From Peptacetobacter sp900539645 (lineage in GTDB: Bacteria > Bacillota > Clostridia > Peptostreptococcales > Peptostreptococcaceae): a stretch of 64,000 bases of DNA. Of the stretch, positions 16,992-26,472 are shown in pieces. The stretch's first letter is position 1; every line of letters begins with the position of its first letter. Location of the stretch: positions 185,300-249,299 of the forward strand of contig NZ_JBLOUI010000001.1 of assembly GCF_047807365.1 (NCBI RefSeq). The letters are read 5' to 3'. The position numbers and the translations under genes are program-made. The notes below the pieces were generated by a model. The model did no database searches and was not told the DNA's origin. It saw only the letters and a list, made by a program, of their open reading frames with translations.

Positions 16992-17738
16992 CTAAACTCT
17001 AACTAGTATTACGGAAACATTATCGTTTCCAGCATTATTGGCTGTATCAATTAATTCATCGCTCATATCTTCAAAATCTTCATTTTCTTTAATTATCTCT
17101 TCTATTTTAGAATCGATAATGCAACCTGTAAGACCATCTGTTGCTAAAAGTATTATATCACTTTTTTCGATATTTTGTTTAAATATATCAACTATGACAA
17201 AAGGATCTGGACCAATTGCTCTAGTTATAATACTTCTATTTGGATGAGTTAAAGCTTCTTCTTCTGTAATTTCATTGCTTTCAACCAATCCCTCAACATA
17301 TGAATGATCTCTTGTTATTCTTTTTAATCCATTTTCTTCACTGTAGACGTATCCTCTACTATCGCCGACATTAGCTACATACAAATAATTTTTGTACAAT
17401 ATAGCAGTTGTCAATGTAGTTCCCATTCCTGAAAAGCTTTCATCTTCTTCGGCTTTTTCAAAAATTAGGCTATTCACATTATTATACGCTTGTTTTAGTA
17501 TATCGTCTATATATTCTATCTTAATTTTGCTAGTTTGAAGTAAGTTTTCTTTTAGAAATAATATAATATTCTCGGCTGCCATCTTGCTGGCTACCTCTCC
17601 TTTTTTATAGCCTCCCATACCGTCAGCTATTGCAAACAAGCCAATTTCTTCATTCTCTACTTCAACAATCTCACATTTACAATAATCCTCATTATTTTTT
17701 CTAACCAGTCCCACATCAGAGGCAAAATAAAATTCCAT
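16992..17738 (-). CDS. prpC: PP2C-family protein phosphatase PrpC/Stp
   Basis: 248 residues. Metal-dependent Ser/Thr phosphatase that reverses PrkC phosphorylation. Motifs: SDVGLVRKNNEDY near the N terminus, FAIADGMGGYKKGEVAS with the metal-binding Asp, GMGTT, ANVGDSRGY, TRDHSYVEGLV, LATDGLTG and the terminal DNVSVILV. Length is typical. ATG follows AAAAGGAGGGATTTT. Located 18 bases upstream of prkC in one operon. Confidence 0.96.
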   Translation of the reverse strand: MEFYFASDVGLVRKNNEDYCKCEIVEVENEEIGLFAIADGMGGYKKGEVASKMAAENIILFLKENLLQTSKIKIEYIDDILKQAYNNVNSLIFEKAEEDESFSGMGTTLTTAILYKNYLYVANVGDSRGYVYSEENGLKRITRDHSYVEGLVESNEITEEEALTHPNRSIITRAIGPDPFVIVDIFKQNIEKSDIILLATDGLTGCIIDSKIEEIIKENEDFEDMSDELIDTANNAGNDNVSVILVRV

Positions 17739-17757
17739 AAAATCCCTCCTTTTCAGA

Positions 17758-18786
17758 TTACTTGTGTTTTCTTCTTAACTGTCCACAAGCTCCACTTATA
17801 TCAGAACCCATAGAAATTCTGACAGTCGCTGGAATATTTCTTTCTTCAAGATAATCTCTGAATTTATATATAAATGCCTTATCAGGTTTTTTGAAATCTC
17901 TCTCATCAACTTCATTTATAGGTATTAAATTTACGTGGCAAAGCATTCCTTTTAATAGAGCTGCTAAAGCCTCAGCTTCCTTCTTACCATCGTTTACACC
18001 TTTTATTAATGAATATTCAAATGTAACCCTTCTATTAGTCTTTTTAATATAGTATCTACAAGCATCTAATATTTCATTGATGCTGTATTTATTAGCAACA
18101 GGCATTATTTCTTTTCTCTTATCGTCATATGGAGAATGAAGGGATATCGCTAAGTTTATAGGAATTTCTAAATCTGCTAGTTCGTAAATTTTAGGAACTA
18201 TACCGCATGTAGACAATGTTATATGTCTGTATCCTATATTTAATCCATTTTCATCGTTTACGATTTTTAAGAACTGTTTTGTGTTATCGTAGTTGTCTAA
18301 TGGCTCCCCACTTCCCATAAGAACTAGGTTAGATACTCTCTTTCCAGTGTCTTCCTGTATTTTCATTATCTGGTCTAATATTTCCCATGGTTCAAGGTTT
18401 CTCACTAGTCCATCCATAGTAGATGCACAGAATCTACATCCCATTCTACAACCTACCTGGTTAGAAACGCAAACAGTAACTCTGCTGTCGTAATCCATCA
18501 TAACTGTTTCTATTATATTTCCATCATTTAGTAAAAATAGATACTTTTTAGTCTTTTCATCTTTAGACTCTAATTTTAATTCTATATCTATATTACCTAT
18601 GTAAGAAACTTCTTCCAATTTTTCTCTAAGAGATTTTGGAATGTTTTTCATATCGTCGAAAGTCTTAGCACCTTTGTAAATCCAAGAATAAACCTGAGTT
18701 CCTCTAAATGCTTTTTCTCCGATTTCTTTCATAAATTCTTTCATCTCAGCTTCTGTAAAATTTTTCAAAGCCTTTTTATTTTCCAT
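17758..18786 (-). CDS. rlmN: 23S rRNA (A2503-C2)/tRNA (A37-C2)-methyltransferase RlmN
   Basis: 342-residue radical-SAM methyltransferase. The [4Fe-4S] ligands lie in CRMGCRFCAST (near residues 115-125), followed by MGSGEPLDNYDN, and the C-terminal catalytic Cys lies in SGACGQLR. An N-terminal helical RNA-binding domain has the GAKTFDDM region typical of RlmN. ATG follows ACGAGGTAATATT. Between rsmB and prpC in a four-gene operon. Confidence 0.97.
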   Translation of the reverse strand: MENKKALKNFTEAEMKEFMKEIGEKAFRGTQVYSWIYKGAKTFDDMKNIPKSLREKLEEVSYIGNIDIELKLESKDEKTKKYLFLLNDGNIIETVMMDYDSRVTVCVSNQVGCRMGCRFCASTMDGLVRNLEPWEILDQIMKIQEDTGKRVSNLVLMGSGEPLDNYDNTKQFLKIVNDENGLNIGYRHITLSTCGIVPKIYELADLEIPINLAISLHSPYDDKRKEIMPVANKYSINEILDACRYYIKKTNRRVTFEYSLIKGVNDGKKEAEALAALLKGMLCHVNLIPINEVDERDFKKPDKAFIYKFRDYLEERNIPATVRISMGSDISGACGQLRRKHK

Positions 18787-18799
18787 AATATTACCTCGT

Positions 18800-20125
18800 T
18801 TATTTAACTCTTTTCATTTTCGCTATAAAGAATCCATCCATTCCATGAACATTTGGATATATTTTTATGTATCCTTTTTCCTGCTCATCTGGATCCACAT
18901 TTATTCCTTCTATTGGAACTAATTCGTAGTTTGGATTTTCTTTTAAGAATTTCTCAACAACTTCTATATTTTCGCAGTCCTGAACTGTACAAGTTGAATA
19001 TACTAAAGTTCCATTTATTTTAACATATTTAGATGCATTTTCAAGTATTTTACTTTGAATTTTTGGTAAATCTACCAATTCTTCTTTAGCTTTATATTTT
19101 ATTTCTGGTTTTCTTCTTATTATTCCAAGTCCAGAGCAAGGAACATCTGTAAGAACACAGTCAAATTTTTCTATACTATTTTCGTCTAAATTAGCTGCAT
19201 CAAATTCTTCAGCTTCTATATTTTTTATACCTAGTCTTTTCGCAGCAGCTTTTATTACCTTAATCTTATGCTCGAAAACATCTCTAGATACTATTTTTCC
19301 TGTGTTTTTCATAAGCTCAGCCATGTGAGTACTCTTTCCACCTGGAGCACTACATACATCTAATACCATATCCCCTTCTTTAGGAGCTACGACCTTAGCC
19401 ACAAGCATAGAGCTTATATCCTGAACAGTAAATAGACCTTCTTTATATAATCTAGAATTTTCTATTCCCTTGAAGTTTTCAACCATTATTGCTTCTTCTG
19501 GAAGTAATGCCTTATGAGCCTTTATACCTTCTTTTTCAAATTCTTTTAGAAGAGAATCTCTGTCTGTTTTTAAAGTATTTGTTCTAACATATAAATCTGG
19601 TCTTTCATTTAAAGCTTCAAGAAGCTCCTCTGCAAACTCTATACCAAAGCTTTTAACCCAATCCTCTACTATCCACTGCTGATATGAATACTTAACAGCT
19701 AATCTTCTGATTGGATCCTCTATGTCTATGTATTTTATAGTTCTCTTCTGTCTTATCTCATTTCTTAAAATAGCATTTACAAATCCCTTAGACTTTCCAT
19801 CGTATTTGCTAGCCAGCTTAACTGTTTCATTGACAGCTGCATAATCTTCTATACTGTCTAAGAAAAGAATCTGGTATGTCCCCATTCTAAGAATTATCTT
19901 AACAAAACTAGACATCTTCTTAACTTTTATCTTTGATAATTTATTTATTATAAAATCTAAGTATTTTCTATTCTCTATAACCCCATAAACAAGCTCTGTC
20001 GCAAGTCCTTTATCTTTGTCGTTTATCTTTTCATTCTTAAAAATTTTATTAATTGCCATATTAGAGTAATTTTTCTCTATCTCAATATCACAAAGAATCT
20101 TAAATGCCGCCTCTCTTGCGTTCAT
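18800..20125 (-). CDS. rsmB: 16S rRNA (C967-C5)-methyltransferase RsmB
   Basis: 441 residues. N-terminal NusB-like RNA-binding domain (about 1-140) and C-terminal Rossmann methyltransferase with VQDISSMLVA, SAM-binding VLDVCSAPGGKSTHMAE, TDVPCSGLG and YSTCTVQDCEN; the two Cys are the general and catalytic residues. ATG follows AGAGAGGTTAATAAT. First gene of the rsmB-rlmN-prpC-prkC transcription unit. Confidence 0.96.
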   Translation of the reverse strand: MNAREAAFKILCDIEIEKNYSNMAINKIFKNEKINDKDKGLATELVYGVIENRKYLDFIINKLSKIKVKKMSSFVKIILRMGTYQILFLDSIEDYAAVNETVKLASKYDGKSKGFVNAILRNEIRQKRTIKYIDIEDPIRRLAVKYSYQQWIVEDWVKSFGIEFAEELLEALNERPDLYVRTNTLKTDRDSLLKEFEKEGIKAHKALLPEEAIMVENFKGIENSRLYKEGLFTVQDISSMLVAKVVAPKEGDMVLDVCSAPGGKSTHMAELMKNTGKIVSRDVFEHKIKVIKAAAKRLGIKNIEAEEFDAANLDENSIEKFDCVLTDVPCSGLGIIRRKPEIKYKAKEELVDLPKIQSKILENASKYVKINGTLVYSTCTVQDCENIEVVEKFLKENPNYELVPIEGINVDPDEQEKGYIKIYPNVHGMDGFFIAKMKRVK

Positions 20126-20214
20126 ATTATTAACCTCTCTATCTCAATGCAATAAACTTGCATAGTAATCTAATATTAATTATACACTATATAGTGTAAA
20201 TCTGTCACAATTTC

Positions 20215-20369
20215 TTTTCATCAACAAATTTTGCACCTAGCACAATCACTCTCTAGACAGGCTTCGACGACACGCCCTTTTATGTAACACATTTAAAAGT
20301 TGCGTGTCGTCTGTAGATTGTCGTATCGAGTTGATTTGTGCTACGATACAAAATTTTAAGTTGATAAAA
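20215..20369 (+). repeat. Long palindrome with conserved core, copy 5 (orphan)
   Basis: Core in plus-strand sense: GACAGGCTTCG (near 20258), inner stem ACGACACGC/GCGTGTCGT with AACACATTTAAAAGTTG, then CTGTAGATTGTCG. Outer arms pair TTTTCATCAACAAATTTTGC and TAGCACAATCA with the inverted right side up to GTTGATAAAA (20360-20369). No plus-strand gene ends on its left, so it breaks the gene-orientation rule seen for other copies; it may mark a lost gene or a transposed copy. Confidence 0.7.
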
Positions 20370-20417
20370 GCAAAGCTGCGACATATTATATATTTAATGT
20401 ATATCTTAATATCACAC

Positions 20418-20443
20418 AAAAAAAGCAATCTTTATCAGATTGC
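20418..20443 (-). terminator. Terminator after the 36-codon small gene
   Basis: AAAAAAAGCAATCTTTATCAGATTGCT: on the minus strand AGCAATCTGATAAAGATTGC is followed by seven T. Confidence 0.75.
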
Positions 20444-20469
20444 TAATTTACTAAACTTTTATTTTTCCA

Positions 20470-20580
20470 TTATTTTTCGTCTAATATTTCTATTTTTTCT
20501 ATACTTGATTGTACCTCAGCGAAGTCATCGTCTATAAGTAACATCGGTTCCGCCTCTTTCATTTTTTCTATACTAATCAT
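20470..20580 (-). CDS. Putative small acidic protein, 36 residues
   Basis: A short reading frame with ATG at 20580, AAGAAGGGCGG upstream as a possible ribosome binding site, and a terminator 27 bases after the stop codon. Product begins MISIEKMKEAEPMLLIDDDF and ends SSIEKIEILDEK: acidic, probably helical, with two similar SIEK-M/I segments. I do not recognise a family. The ordered ribosome binding site, frame and terminator argue for a real transcript; coding status is inference. Confidence 0.4.
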   Translation of the reverse strand: MISIEKMKEAEPMLLIDDDFAEVQSSIEKIEILDEK

Positions 20581-20726
20581 AATCTCAACCGCCCTTCTTA
20601 GATTGATATACTTTCATTATAAGTATTTTTTATTCAAAACTCAATGTTTCATACTTAAAATAGATAAATCACTGGCTGTTGCAATTTTTTCAATTGCTCT
20701 TTTATCGAGTAATCACAAATTAATTT

Positions 20727-20739
20727 GCATCGACAATTC
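20727..20739 (+). repeat. Isolated half of the conserved palindrome core
   Basis: CGACAATTCTGCA stands alone about 110 bases before copy 6; it is identical to the form in the 30783-31023 copy. No GAAGCCTGGAG partner is paired to it, so it is read as a remnant. The surrounding 20590-20785 DNA holds no convincing gene. Confidence 0.4.
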
Positions 20740-20787
20740 TGCAAAAAGTTCATACATTTTACTTTCTTATATCTTTTTACCCTTAGG

Positions 20788-20986
20788 CCTGGCTGGCACT
20801 TATATTTTGTTGGCAGTTCTTTTTGTCTTGAATAATTATTTGAAATGAACTCGACAATCTGGAAATACCCCGCAACAGACTTAAGGTTTTATATAATTTT
20901 GCGGGGCATTGAAGCCTGGAGAGGAATTCAAATAATTATTCAAGGCATAAAAAAAGACTGCCACAAAATATTGTGACAGCCAGTCT
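20788..20986 (-). repeat. Long 3'-end palindrome with conserved core, copy 6
   Basis: Core at 20848-20928: AACTCGACAATCTGGAAA, inner stem CCCCGCAA/TTGCGGGG, then TTGAAGCCTGGAGAGG. Outer arm TTGAATAATTATTTGAA/TTCAAATAATTATTCAA is perfect. Beyond it TTTTGTTGGCAGTTCTTTTT pairs with AAAAAAAGACTGCCACAAAA, and CCTGGCTGGCAC with the inverted GACTGGCTGTCAC just past the metallopeptidase stop codon (20989). The terminator of the gene is thus present in both arms. Confidence 0.8.
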
Positions 20987-20988
20987 AT

Positions 20989-21696
20989 TTAGTCATCTCT
21001 ATTGTTTGCTATTAGTAATAGTCTTGCAAGTTGTAGTATTGCAGTTAATGCCGCAGCAACATAAGTCATAGCAGCTGCAGATAGTACTTTTCTACTTTCC
21101 TTAGCTTCTCCACTATCCACAATACCTAAATCCTGTAACTGAACTAATGCTCTACTAGAAGCATTAAACTCTACTGGAAGAGTTATTAACTGGAAGATTA
21201 CTGTTGCAGAGAACATTAATATCCCAATCTGTAGCATAGTATTATTTCCAGAGAAGAATAAACCTACAAATATAAGTATCCAAGATAAGCTAGATGCAAA
21301 GTTTACAACAGGAACTATTGCCCCTCTTATTGTAAGTGGTGCATATCCATAAGCGTGCTGTAGTGCATGACCACATTCATGTGCTGCAACAGCAACAGAA
21401 GTTATAGAAGTGCCGTAGTACACTTCTTCTGATAATCTAAGTACTTTTCTTCTTGGATCGTAATGGTCAGTTAAAGTCCCTCTTATTGGAACTATTCTAA
21501 CATCTCTTATACCATTTGCTGCTAAAATTCTCTCAGCAGTCTGCTGTCCATTATATCCACTACGAGATTTTATTCTAAAAAATCTATTTGTAGTTGATGA
21601 TACTTTAAACTGTGCGTACATTGTAAATAGTATCGCAGGTATTAAAATCATCATTGTTGGGTCATAAAACATACCCATTCCATAATATGGCATCAT
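20989..21696 (-). CDS. Zinc metallopeptidase, YugP family
   Basis: 235 residues: N-terminal membrane segment, zinc-binding HECGHALQHA (HExxH-type, near residue 105) and three further hydrophobic segments towards the C terminus. Family members are membrane-bound neutral zinc peptidases of unknown substrate. The gene lies downstream of DUF116 and fmt, a common clostridial order. ATG follows GGAAGGTGATTTTAAA. Confidence 0.9.
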   Translation of the reverse strand: MMPYYGMGMFYDPTMMILIPAILFTMYAQFKVSSTTNRFFRIKSRSGYNGQQTAERILAANGIRDVRIVPIRGTLTDHYDPRRKVLRLSEEVYYGTSITSVAVAAHECGHALQHAYGYAPLTIRGAIVPVVNFASSLSWILIFVGLFFSGNNTMLQIGILMFSATVIFQLITLPVEFNASSRALVQLQDLGIVDSGEAKESRKVLSAAAMTYVAAALTAILQLARLLLIANNRDD

Positions 21697-21711
21697 TTTA
21701 AAATCACCTTC

Positions 21712-22446
21712 CTATTCCCCTTTAAAAAACGATACAGCTTCTCTTACCATATCCATATTTACCCTAGTGTCAAAGCAAGGTCCATTAGGTCTTTCATTGT
21801 AGACACCAAGTACTGGAATTCCCTTAACATCAATAATTCCTTCAGTTAAATCTCTCTCACAAGCAACTGCAATTACAGCTTTTGGTCTATTTTCTATTAT
21901 GACCTTTCTCGCTAAAGTCCCCCCTGTAGCTATAAATACGTGTACGTCTTCATCATCACCCAACTTTGCAAGATCTGCTATATTACAAAGTCCACATCTC
22001 GCACAGTTTTCTATTGTAGAGGTAACTCTAAATTTACATGTATGCTGCTGTAAACAGTGAGGTAATAGCACTAGTATATCCTTACCCTTTAAAGAATATT
22101 TTCCAGTTCTAACATAGCTATTATTTAACTTAATAAAAACTCTTCTAATTCCACTCTTAGACATACCAGCTAATTCTGAAATAACTACAATTATAGGGTA
22201 TAATAATTTTACAATTCTATAATTGATTTTCATTAAGCTTGGACTAACTTTTTTATCATCTAAAACTTTTTTAGTTATAATTGCAGAAAATAAGAATATA
22301 ATCGCAATTATAGAAATAAGAGCTATACTTATGTATATTATTAAACTAGGTGTTCCAGCTACTAAAAAATCACCTATCAAAGTTATTGCAAGTAGCACAG
22401 AAAATAAAATAGCTATACTTATTGAATACTTCTTCATATCTGACAT
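21712..22446 (-). CDS. DUF116 domain-containing membrane protein
   Basis: 244 residues. Two N-terminal membrane segments (about 8-28 and 32-55), then a Cys-rich soluble domain with PHCLQQHTCKF, CARCGLCNIADL, ATGGTLARKVI and VACERDLTEGI. The Cys pattern suggests a metal or Fe-S site, but the function of DUF116 is unknown. ATG follows ATAGGTGATATT; 8 bases downstream of fmt, 15 bases upstream of the metallopeptidase gene. Confidence 0.9.
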   Translation of the reverse strand: MSDMKKYSISIAILFSVLLAITLIGDFLVAGTPSLIIYISIALISIIAIIFLFSAIITKKVLDDKKVSPSLMKINYRIVKLLYPIIVVISELAGMSKSGIRRVFIKLNNSYVRTGKYSLKGKDILVLLPHCLQQHTCKFRVTSTIENCARCGLCNIADLAKLGDDEDVHVFIATGGTLARKVIIENRPKAVIAVACERDLTEGIIDVKGIPVLGVYNERPNGPCFDTRVNMDMVREAVSFFKGE

Positions 22447-22454
22447 AATATCAC

Positions 22455-23384
22455 CTATGAAAGAACAGCTCCAGTTTCTATACTGTTACCTTTTATATAT
22501 TCAGATACAGGCATTCTCTTTTTATTTGGCATCTGCATTTCTTTTATTAAAATTACGCCATCACCTGTACTTACTTTTATCCCCATTTTATCTGTACCTA
22601 GTATAGTGCCCGGCTCTTTATTGCTAGTTTCGTTTAATACTTCTGTTTTCCAGATTTTCATCTTTCCTTCATTGTATATAGCATAAGCACTTGGCCAAGG
22701 ATTAACTCCTCTAACTAGGTTGTGTATTTCTCTTGAAGTTTTGCTAAAATCTACATGTCCTAACTCTTTATCCATTGTAGGCGCATAAGTAAATTCAGCG
22801 TGGTTCTGCTGAGTTCTTGGAGCTTTTCCTTCTGCTATTAAATCAACAGTTTCTTTTAATACCTCTGCTCCTTCAACCATCATTATGTCGTGAAGTTCAC
22901 CTGCAGTTATCTGATCATCTAACTTAAATTCTCTTGTTAGTATCATATCTCCAGTGTCTAATCCTTCATCCATGTACATTGTAGTAACACCAGTTTTTTC
23001 TTCACCGTTTATTATTACCCAGTTTATAGGTGCTGCTCCTCTGTATTTTGGAAGTAATGAAACATGTACGTTTACGCATCCAAATTTTGGTATTTCTAGT
23101 ATTTCTTTTGGTAATATTTGACCAAAAGCTACAACTACTATTAAATCTGGATTTATTTCTCTTATAGTTTGAACAAATTCTTCATCTCTAGCTCTAATTG
23201 GCTGATAAACAGGTATATTGTGTTCAACAGCTAGTTCTTTTACTGGTGGCATTGCCAGTTTTTTACCTCTGCCCTTTGGTTTATCAGGCTGAGTAACTAC
23301 AGCTAATATCTCATGCTTTTCGTCTATTAATTTCTGTAAGCATGGAACAGCTATATCCGGAGTTCCCATAAATACAATCTTCAT
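22455..23384 (-). CDS. fmt: Methionyl-tRNA formyltransferase
   Basis: 309 residues. Formylates initiator Met-tRNA using 10-formyl-THF. MKIVFMGTPDIAVPCLQ at the N terminus, VVVAFGQILPKEIL, the signature NVHVSLLPKYRGAAPINW (catalytic Asn/His region) and a C-terminal OB-like domain with GVILIKEMQ. Directly follows def (11-base gap), the classical def-fmt pair. ATG follows GGAGGGGTGTAA. Confidence 0.98.
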   Translation of the reverse strand: MKIVFMGTPDIAVPCLQKLIDEKHEILAVVTQPDKPKGRGKKLAMPPVKELAVEHNIPVYQPIRARDEEFVQTIREINPDLIVVVAFGQILPKEILEIPKFGCVNVHVSLLPKYRGAAPINWVIINGEEKTGVTTMYMDEGLDTGDMILTREFKLDDQITAGELHDIMMVEGAEVLKETVDLIAEGKAPRTQQNHAEFTYAPTMDKELGHVDFSKTSREIHNLVRGVNPWPSAYAIYNEGKMKIWKTEVLNETSNKEPGTILGTDKMGIKVSTGDGVILIKEMQMPNKKRMPVSEYIKGNSIETGAVLS

Positions 23385-23395
23385 TTACACCCCTC

Positions 23396-23836
23396 CTATT
23401 TTTCTACTCTATCAACGAATAATATTCCGTCTAAGTGGTCTAACTCGTGGCAGAAAGCTCTAGCTAGTAATTCTTCTCCAGCTAATTCAAACTCTTTACC
23501 ATGTCTGTCCTGAGCTTTTACTTTTACAAAGTATGGTCTAGTAACAGGTTCGTTTATATTATCTACACTTAAACACCCTTCTATATCTGTCTGTTCTCCA
23601 GCAGTTTCTATTATTTCTGGGTTTATTAATTCTATAAGCCCTTCACCGATATCTATAACAACCGCTCTTTTTAACATACCAACCTGAGGTGCAGCAAGAC
23701 CTACACCATCTGCTTCGTACATAGTATCAGCCATATCATCTAATAACTGTCCTAATTTTTCATCGAATTTTGTAACCGGTTTACATTTTTTTCTTAATAC
23801 TGGTTCACCCATTTTTGTAACTCTTCTTAAAGCCAT
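23396..23836 (-). CDS. def: Peptide deformylase
   Basis: 146-residue metalloenzyme removing the N-formyl group from nascent proteins. All three motifs are present: GVGLAAPQVG, EGCLSV (Cys ligand) and the HELDHLDG helix (HExxH). Short type-1 form. ATG follows AGGAGGAAGAAAA. Between priA and fmt. Confidence 0.98.
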   Translation of the reverse strand: MALRRVTKMGEPVLRKKCKPVTKFDEKLGQLLDDMADTMYEADGVGLAAPQVGMLKRAVVIDIGEGLIELINPEIIETAGEQTDIEGCLSVDNINEPVTRPYFVKVKAQDRHGKEFELAGEELLARAFCHELDHLDGILFVDRVEK

Positions 23837-23906
23837 TTTTCTTCCTCCTAATAGCAGTCTTTTACTGCCGTTATTTTATAAATTTTAATGATTTTAATTT
23901 TTTATT

Positions 23907-26399
23907 TTAAAGTACGCTGTTTGGATTAACCGAGATAGAAATATTTATTCCCTTGTCAAATACAACATCTCGTTTTGTTATGCATACATATTTAATTATA
24001 CCCTTTAAAAGATTAATTTCAACACCATCATCCTTAAATAATATCTGCCATCTATAGTTTTTATTTATCCTAGAAATAGCACAAGGATTCGGCCCTAGTA
24101 TAAAACTCAAATCCTCAATTCCTCTTCCTTTAAATAAATATCTTAAAGAATTGTACATTGAGTATGCGTTTTTTTCTACTAAATTTTCATTCTCTCCACT
24201 TATAACAACACTTATCATATTATTAAATGGTGGGTATTCAAAAGTTTCTCTGATTTTAATCTCATTTTCGTAAAACTTCTCAAAATCGTACTCCATTGCA
24301 CATTTTATCGCATAGTGATCTGTGTTATAAGTTTGGAGCACAACTTCTCCTTCTTTATCAGCTCTCCCTGCTCTTCCCGCAACCTGTGTAATCAACTGGA
24401 ATGTTGTTTCGAAGCTTTTAAAATCAGGGAAGTTTAGCATCATATCCGCAGAAATTATTCCTACTAGTGTAACATCAGAAAAATCTAGTCCTTTGGAAAT
24501 CATCTGAGTACCTATCAAAACATCAGCTTCCTTATTTCTAAATTTCTCTAAAATTTCCTCAGTAGCTCCCTTTCTAGCTGTAGTATCCTTGTCCATTCTT
24601 AGCACTCTAATCCCAGGAATTAAGTGCTTTAGTTCTTCCTCAATTCTCTGAGTTCCAGTTCCAAATGGTCTTAGATAATTACTGCCACATTCTGGACACT
24701 CCTGTGGAACCTGCTTTTCATATCCACAGTAGTGACATCTAGCAGAGTTGCTTCTTTTATGATATGTAAGAGAAATATCACAGTTTTCACATTTCATGAC
24801 GTAACCACAGTTTCTACAAGATACAAAGTTTGCATATCCTCTTCTGTTTAAGAATAATATCGTCTGATTTTTTTCTTCTGTATTTTTCTTTATCTTATCT
24901 ATTAACTTTCCACTGAATATGCTCTTGTTACCCATACCCAGCTCGGCCTTCATATCCACAACCTCTATTTTAGGCAATGGCTTAGAATTTGCTCTTTTAT
25001 TTATTTTTAATAGTTTGTATTCTCCGTTTTTTGCTTTATAGTATTCCTCTACTGAAGGTGTTGCTGAACCCATCACCAAGGTCACATTGTTTTTAAAAGA
25101 CATATATCTCGCAACTTCAAGTGCGCTAAACTTAGGATTCATCTCAGATTTGTATGAAGCTTCGTGGAATTCGTCAATTATTACAACTCCCAAGCTTCTA
25201 AACGGTGCAAATAGTGCTGATCTTGCTCCAATAAGTATTCTTATCTCGCCTTTTTTAACAGCTCTAAAAACATCGTGCTTTTCTCCTTCAGATAGCTGAC
25301 TGTGGAAAACTCCTACTATATCGCCAAATCTATTCTTTATTCTAGCAACGGTCTGAGGTGTAAGTGAAATCTCTGGGACTAGTATTATACTATCCAATCC
25401 TTGAGATAATGCGTATTCTACTATATCCATATATACCTCTGTCTTACCACTTCCAGTTACACCATGAAGTATGTACGGCTTTTTGTCCTCTTCAAACATC
25501 TCATTTTTTATAATATCAGCAACCTCTTTCTGTTGCTCATTTAGCTCTATTTTCTTTGATTCAGCACCATATCTGGATTCAGGCTTTCTATAATATGCCT
25601 TCATTGTAAAATCAACTAAACCTCTATCTTTCAATGAATTTATACTCTGCTTAGAAACCTTTAAAATCTCAACAATATCATTTATCTCAGCTTCCTCATT
25701 TAATTTTAAGAACTCTATAATCTCTCGCTGCTTATTTCCAATTCTTATCTTATTCTCAGAAATATACTCCTCTGTATCATCCTCGTCATATCTCAGACTT
25801 ACAAAGCACATATTTTTTTCATTTTTTGTGTTAGTATATTCCCATTTTATATCTACAACACCTTTATTCTTCATTCGGTGTAATATATTATTAATATTTT
25901 CCAAGTATTTTAACTTTTCTACCTTAATTTTTCCTTTATTTTCCGAAATTTTTACTGCAACTTTTCTCTCATCATCAGATAGAGAAGATAACTTTTCCAA
26001 ATAATCATTTTTTAAAACTGCAACTTTATAATTTTTTAATTTAAGTCCCTTTGGATAAATCATATTTATACATTCCATATAGGTACAAATATATCTATTC
26101 TTCATCCAATGAACTAGCTCTAGCTGCTCAGGTAAAAATAAAGGCTCTTCATCTAAAATATCTTCAATCTCTTTTATCTTAAATTTTTTGTCTGAATTCT
26201 CTTCCTCTAAACCTTTTTCATCTCCAAAATTATTCTTAATCTTAAAGACAAATGCCTCTATAGGCTTATTACCCTTTCCAAAAGGAACTAAAACTCTATG
26301 TCCTATTCTAACAATATCCTCTAGAAATTCTGGGATTTTATAAGTGAAGAGATTGTCTGTGTAAACCGTATTACTTCTGACTATAACCTCTGCATACAT
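23907..26399 (-). CDS. priA: Primosomal protein N' (replication restart helicase PriA)
   Basis: 830 residues. N-terminal 3'BD-like domain (VIVRSNTVYTDNLFTYKIP), a longer and more diverged winged-helix region (about 150-290), helicase domain with Walker A GVTGSGKTEVY, DEFHE box IIDEFHEASY, an eight-Cys zinc module from CRNCGYVMKCENC to CPECGS, and motifs GTGTQRIEEEL and TQVAGRAGRADKEG. Longer than E. coli PriA. ATG after GGAGGGATTTAGTGA. A terminator separates it from coaBC upstream. Confidence 0.97.
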   Translation of the reverse strand: MYAEVIVRSNTVYTDNLFTYKIPEFLEDIVRIGHRVLVPFGKGNKPIEAFVFKIKNNFGDEKGLEEENSDKKFKIKEIEDILDEEPLFLPEQLELVHWMKNRYICTYMECINMIYPKGLKLKNYKVAVLKNDYLEKLSSLSDDERKVAVKISENKGKIKVEKLKYLENINNILHRMKNKGVVDIKWEYTNTKNEKNMCFVSLRYDEDDTEEYISENKIRIGNKQREIIEFLKLNEEAEINDIVEILKVSKQSINSLKDRGLVDFTMKAYYRKPESRYGAESKKIELNEQQKEVADIIKNEMFEEDKKPYILHGVTGSGKTEVYMDIVEYALSQGLDSIILVPEISLTPQTVARIKNRFGDIVGVFHSQLSEGEKHDVFRAVKKGEIRILIGARSALFAPFRSLGVVIIDEFHEASYKSEMNPKFSALEVARYMSFKNNVTLVMGSATPSVEEYYKAKNGEYKLLKINKRANSKPLPKIEVVDMKAELGMGNKSIFSGKLIDKIKKNTEEKNQTILFLNRRGYANFVSCRNCGYVMKCENCDISLTYHKRSNSARCHYCGYEKQVPQECPECGSNYLRPFGTGTQRIEEELKHLIPGIRVLRMDKDTTARKGATEEILEKFRNKEADVLIGTQMISKGLDFSDVTLVGIISADMMLNFPDFKSFETTFQLITQVAGRAGRADKEGEVVLQTYNTDHYAIKCAMEYDFEKFYENEIKIRETFEYPPFNNMISVVISGENENLVEKNAYSMYNSLRYLFKGRGIEDLSFILGPNPCAISRINKNYRWQILFKDDGVEINLLKGIIKYVCITKRDVVFDKGINISISVNPNSVL

Positions 26400-26434
26400 T
26401 CACTAAATCCCTCCTTTTTCTAAAATATTATGTT

Positions 26435-26465
26435 AAAAAATAGAGGAGTTACCTCCTCTATTTTC
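26435..26465 (-). terminator. Terminator between coaBC and priA
   Basis: AAAATAGAGGAGGTAACTCC then TCTATTTTTTAA on the minus strand; a compact perfect stem with a T-run. It divides the dapF-to-coaBC block from priA-def-fmt, or attenuates read-through. Confidence 0.75.
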
Positions 26466-26472
26466 TAATTTA

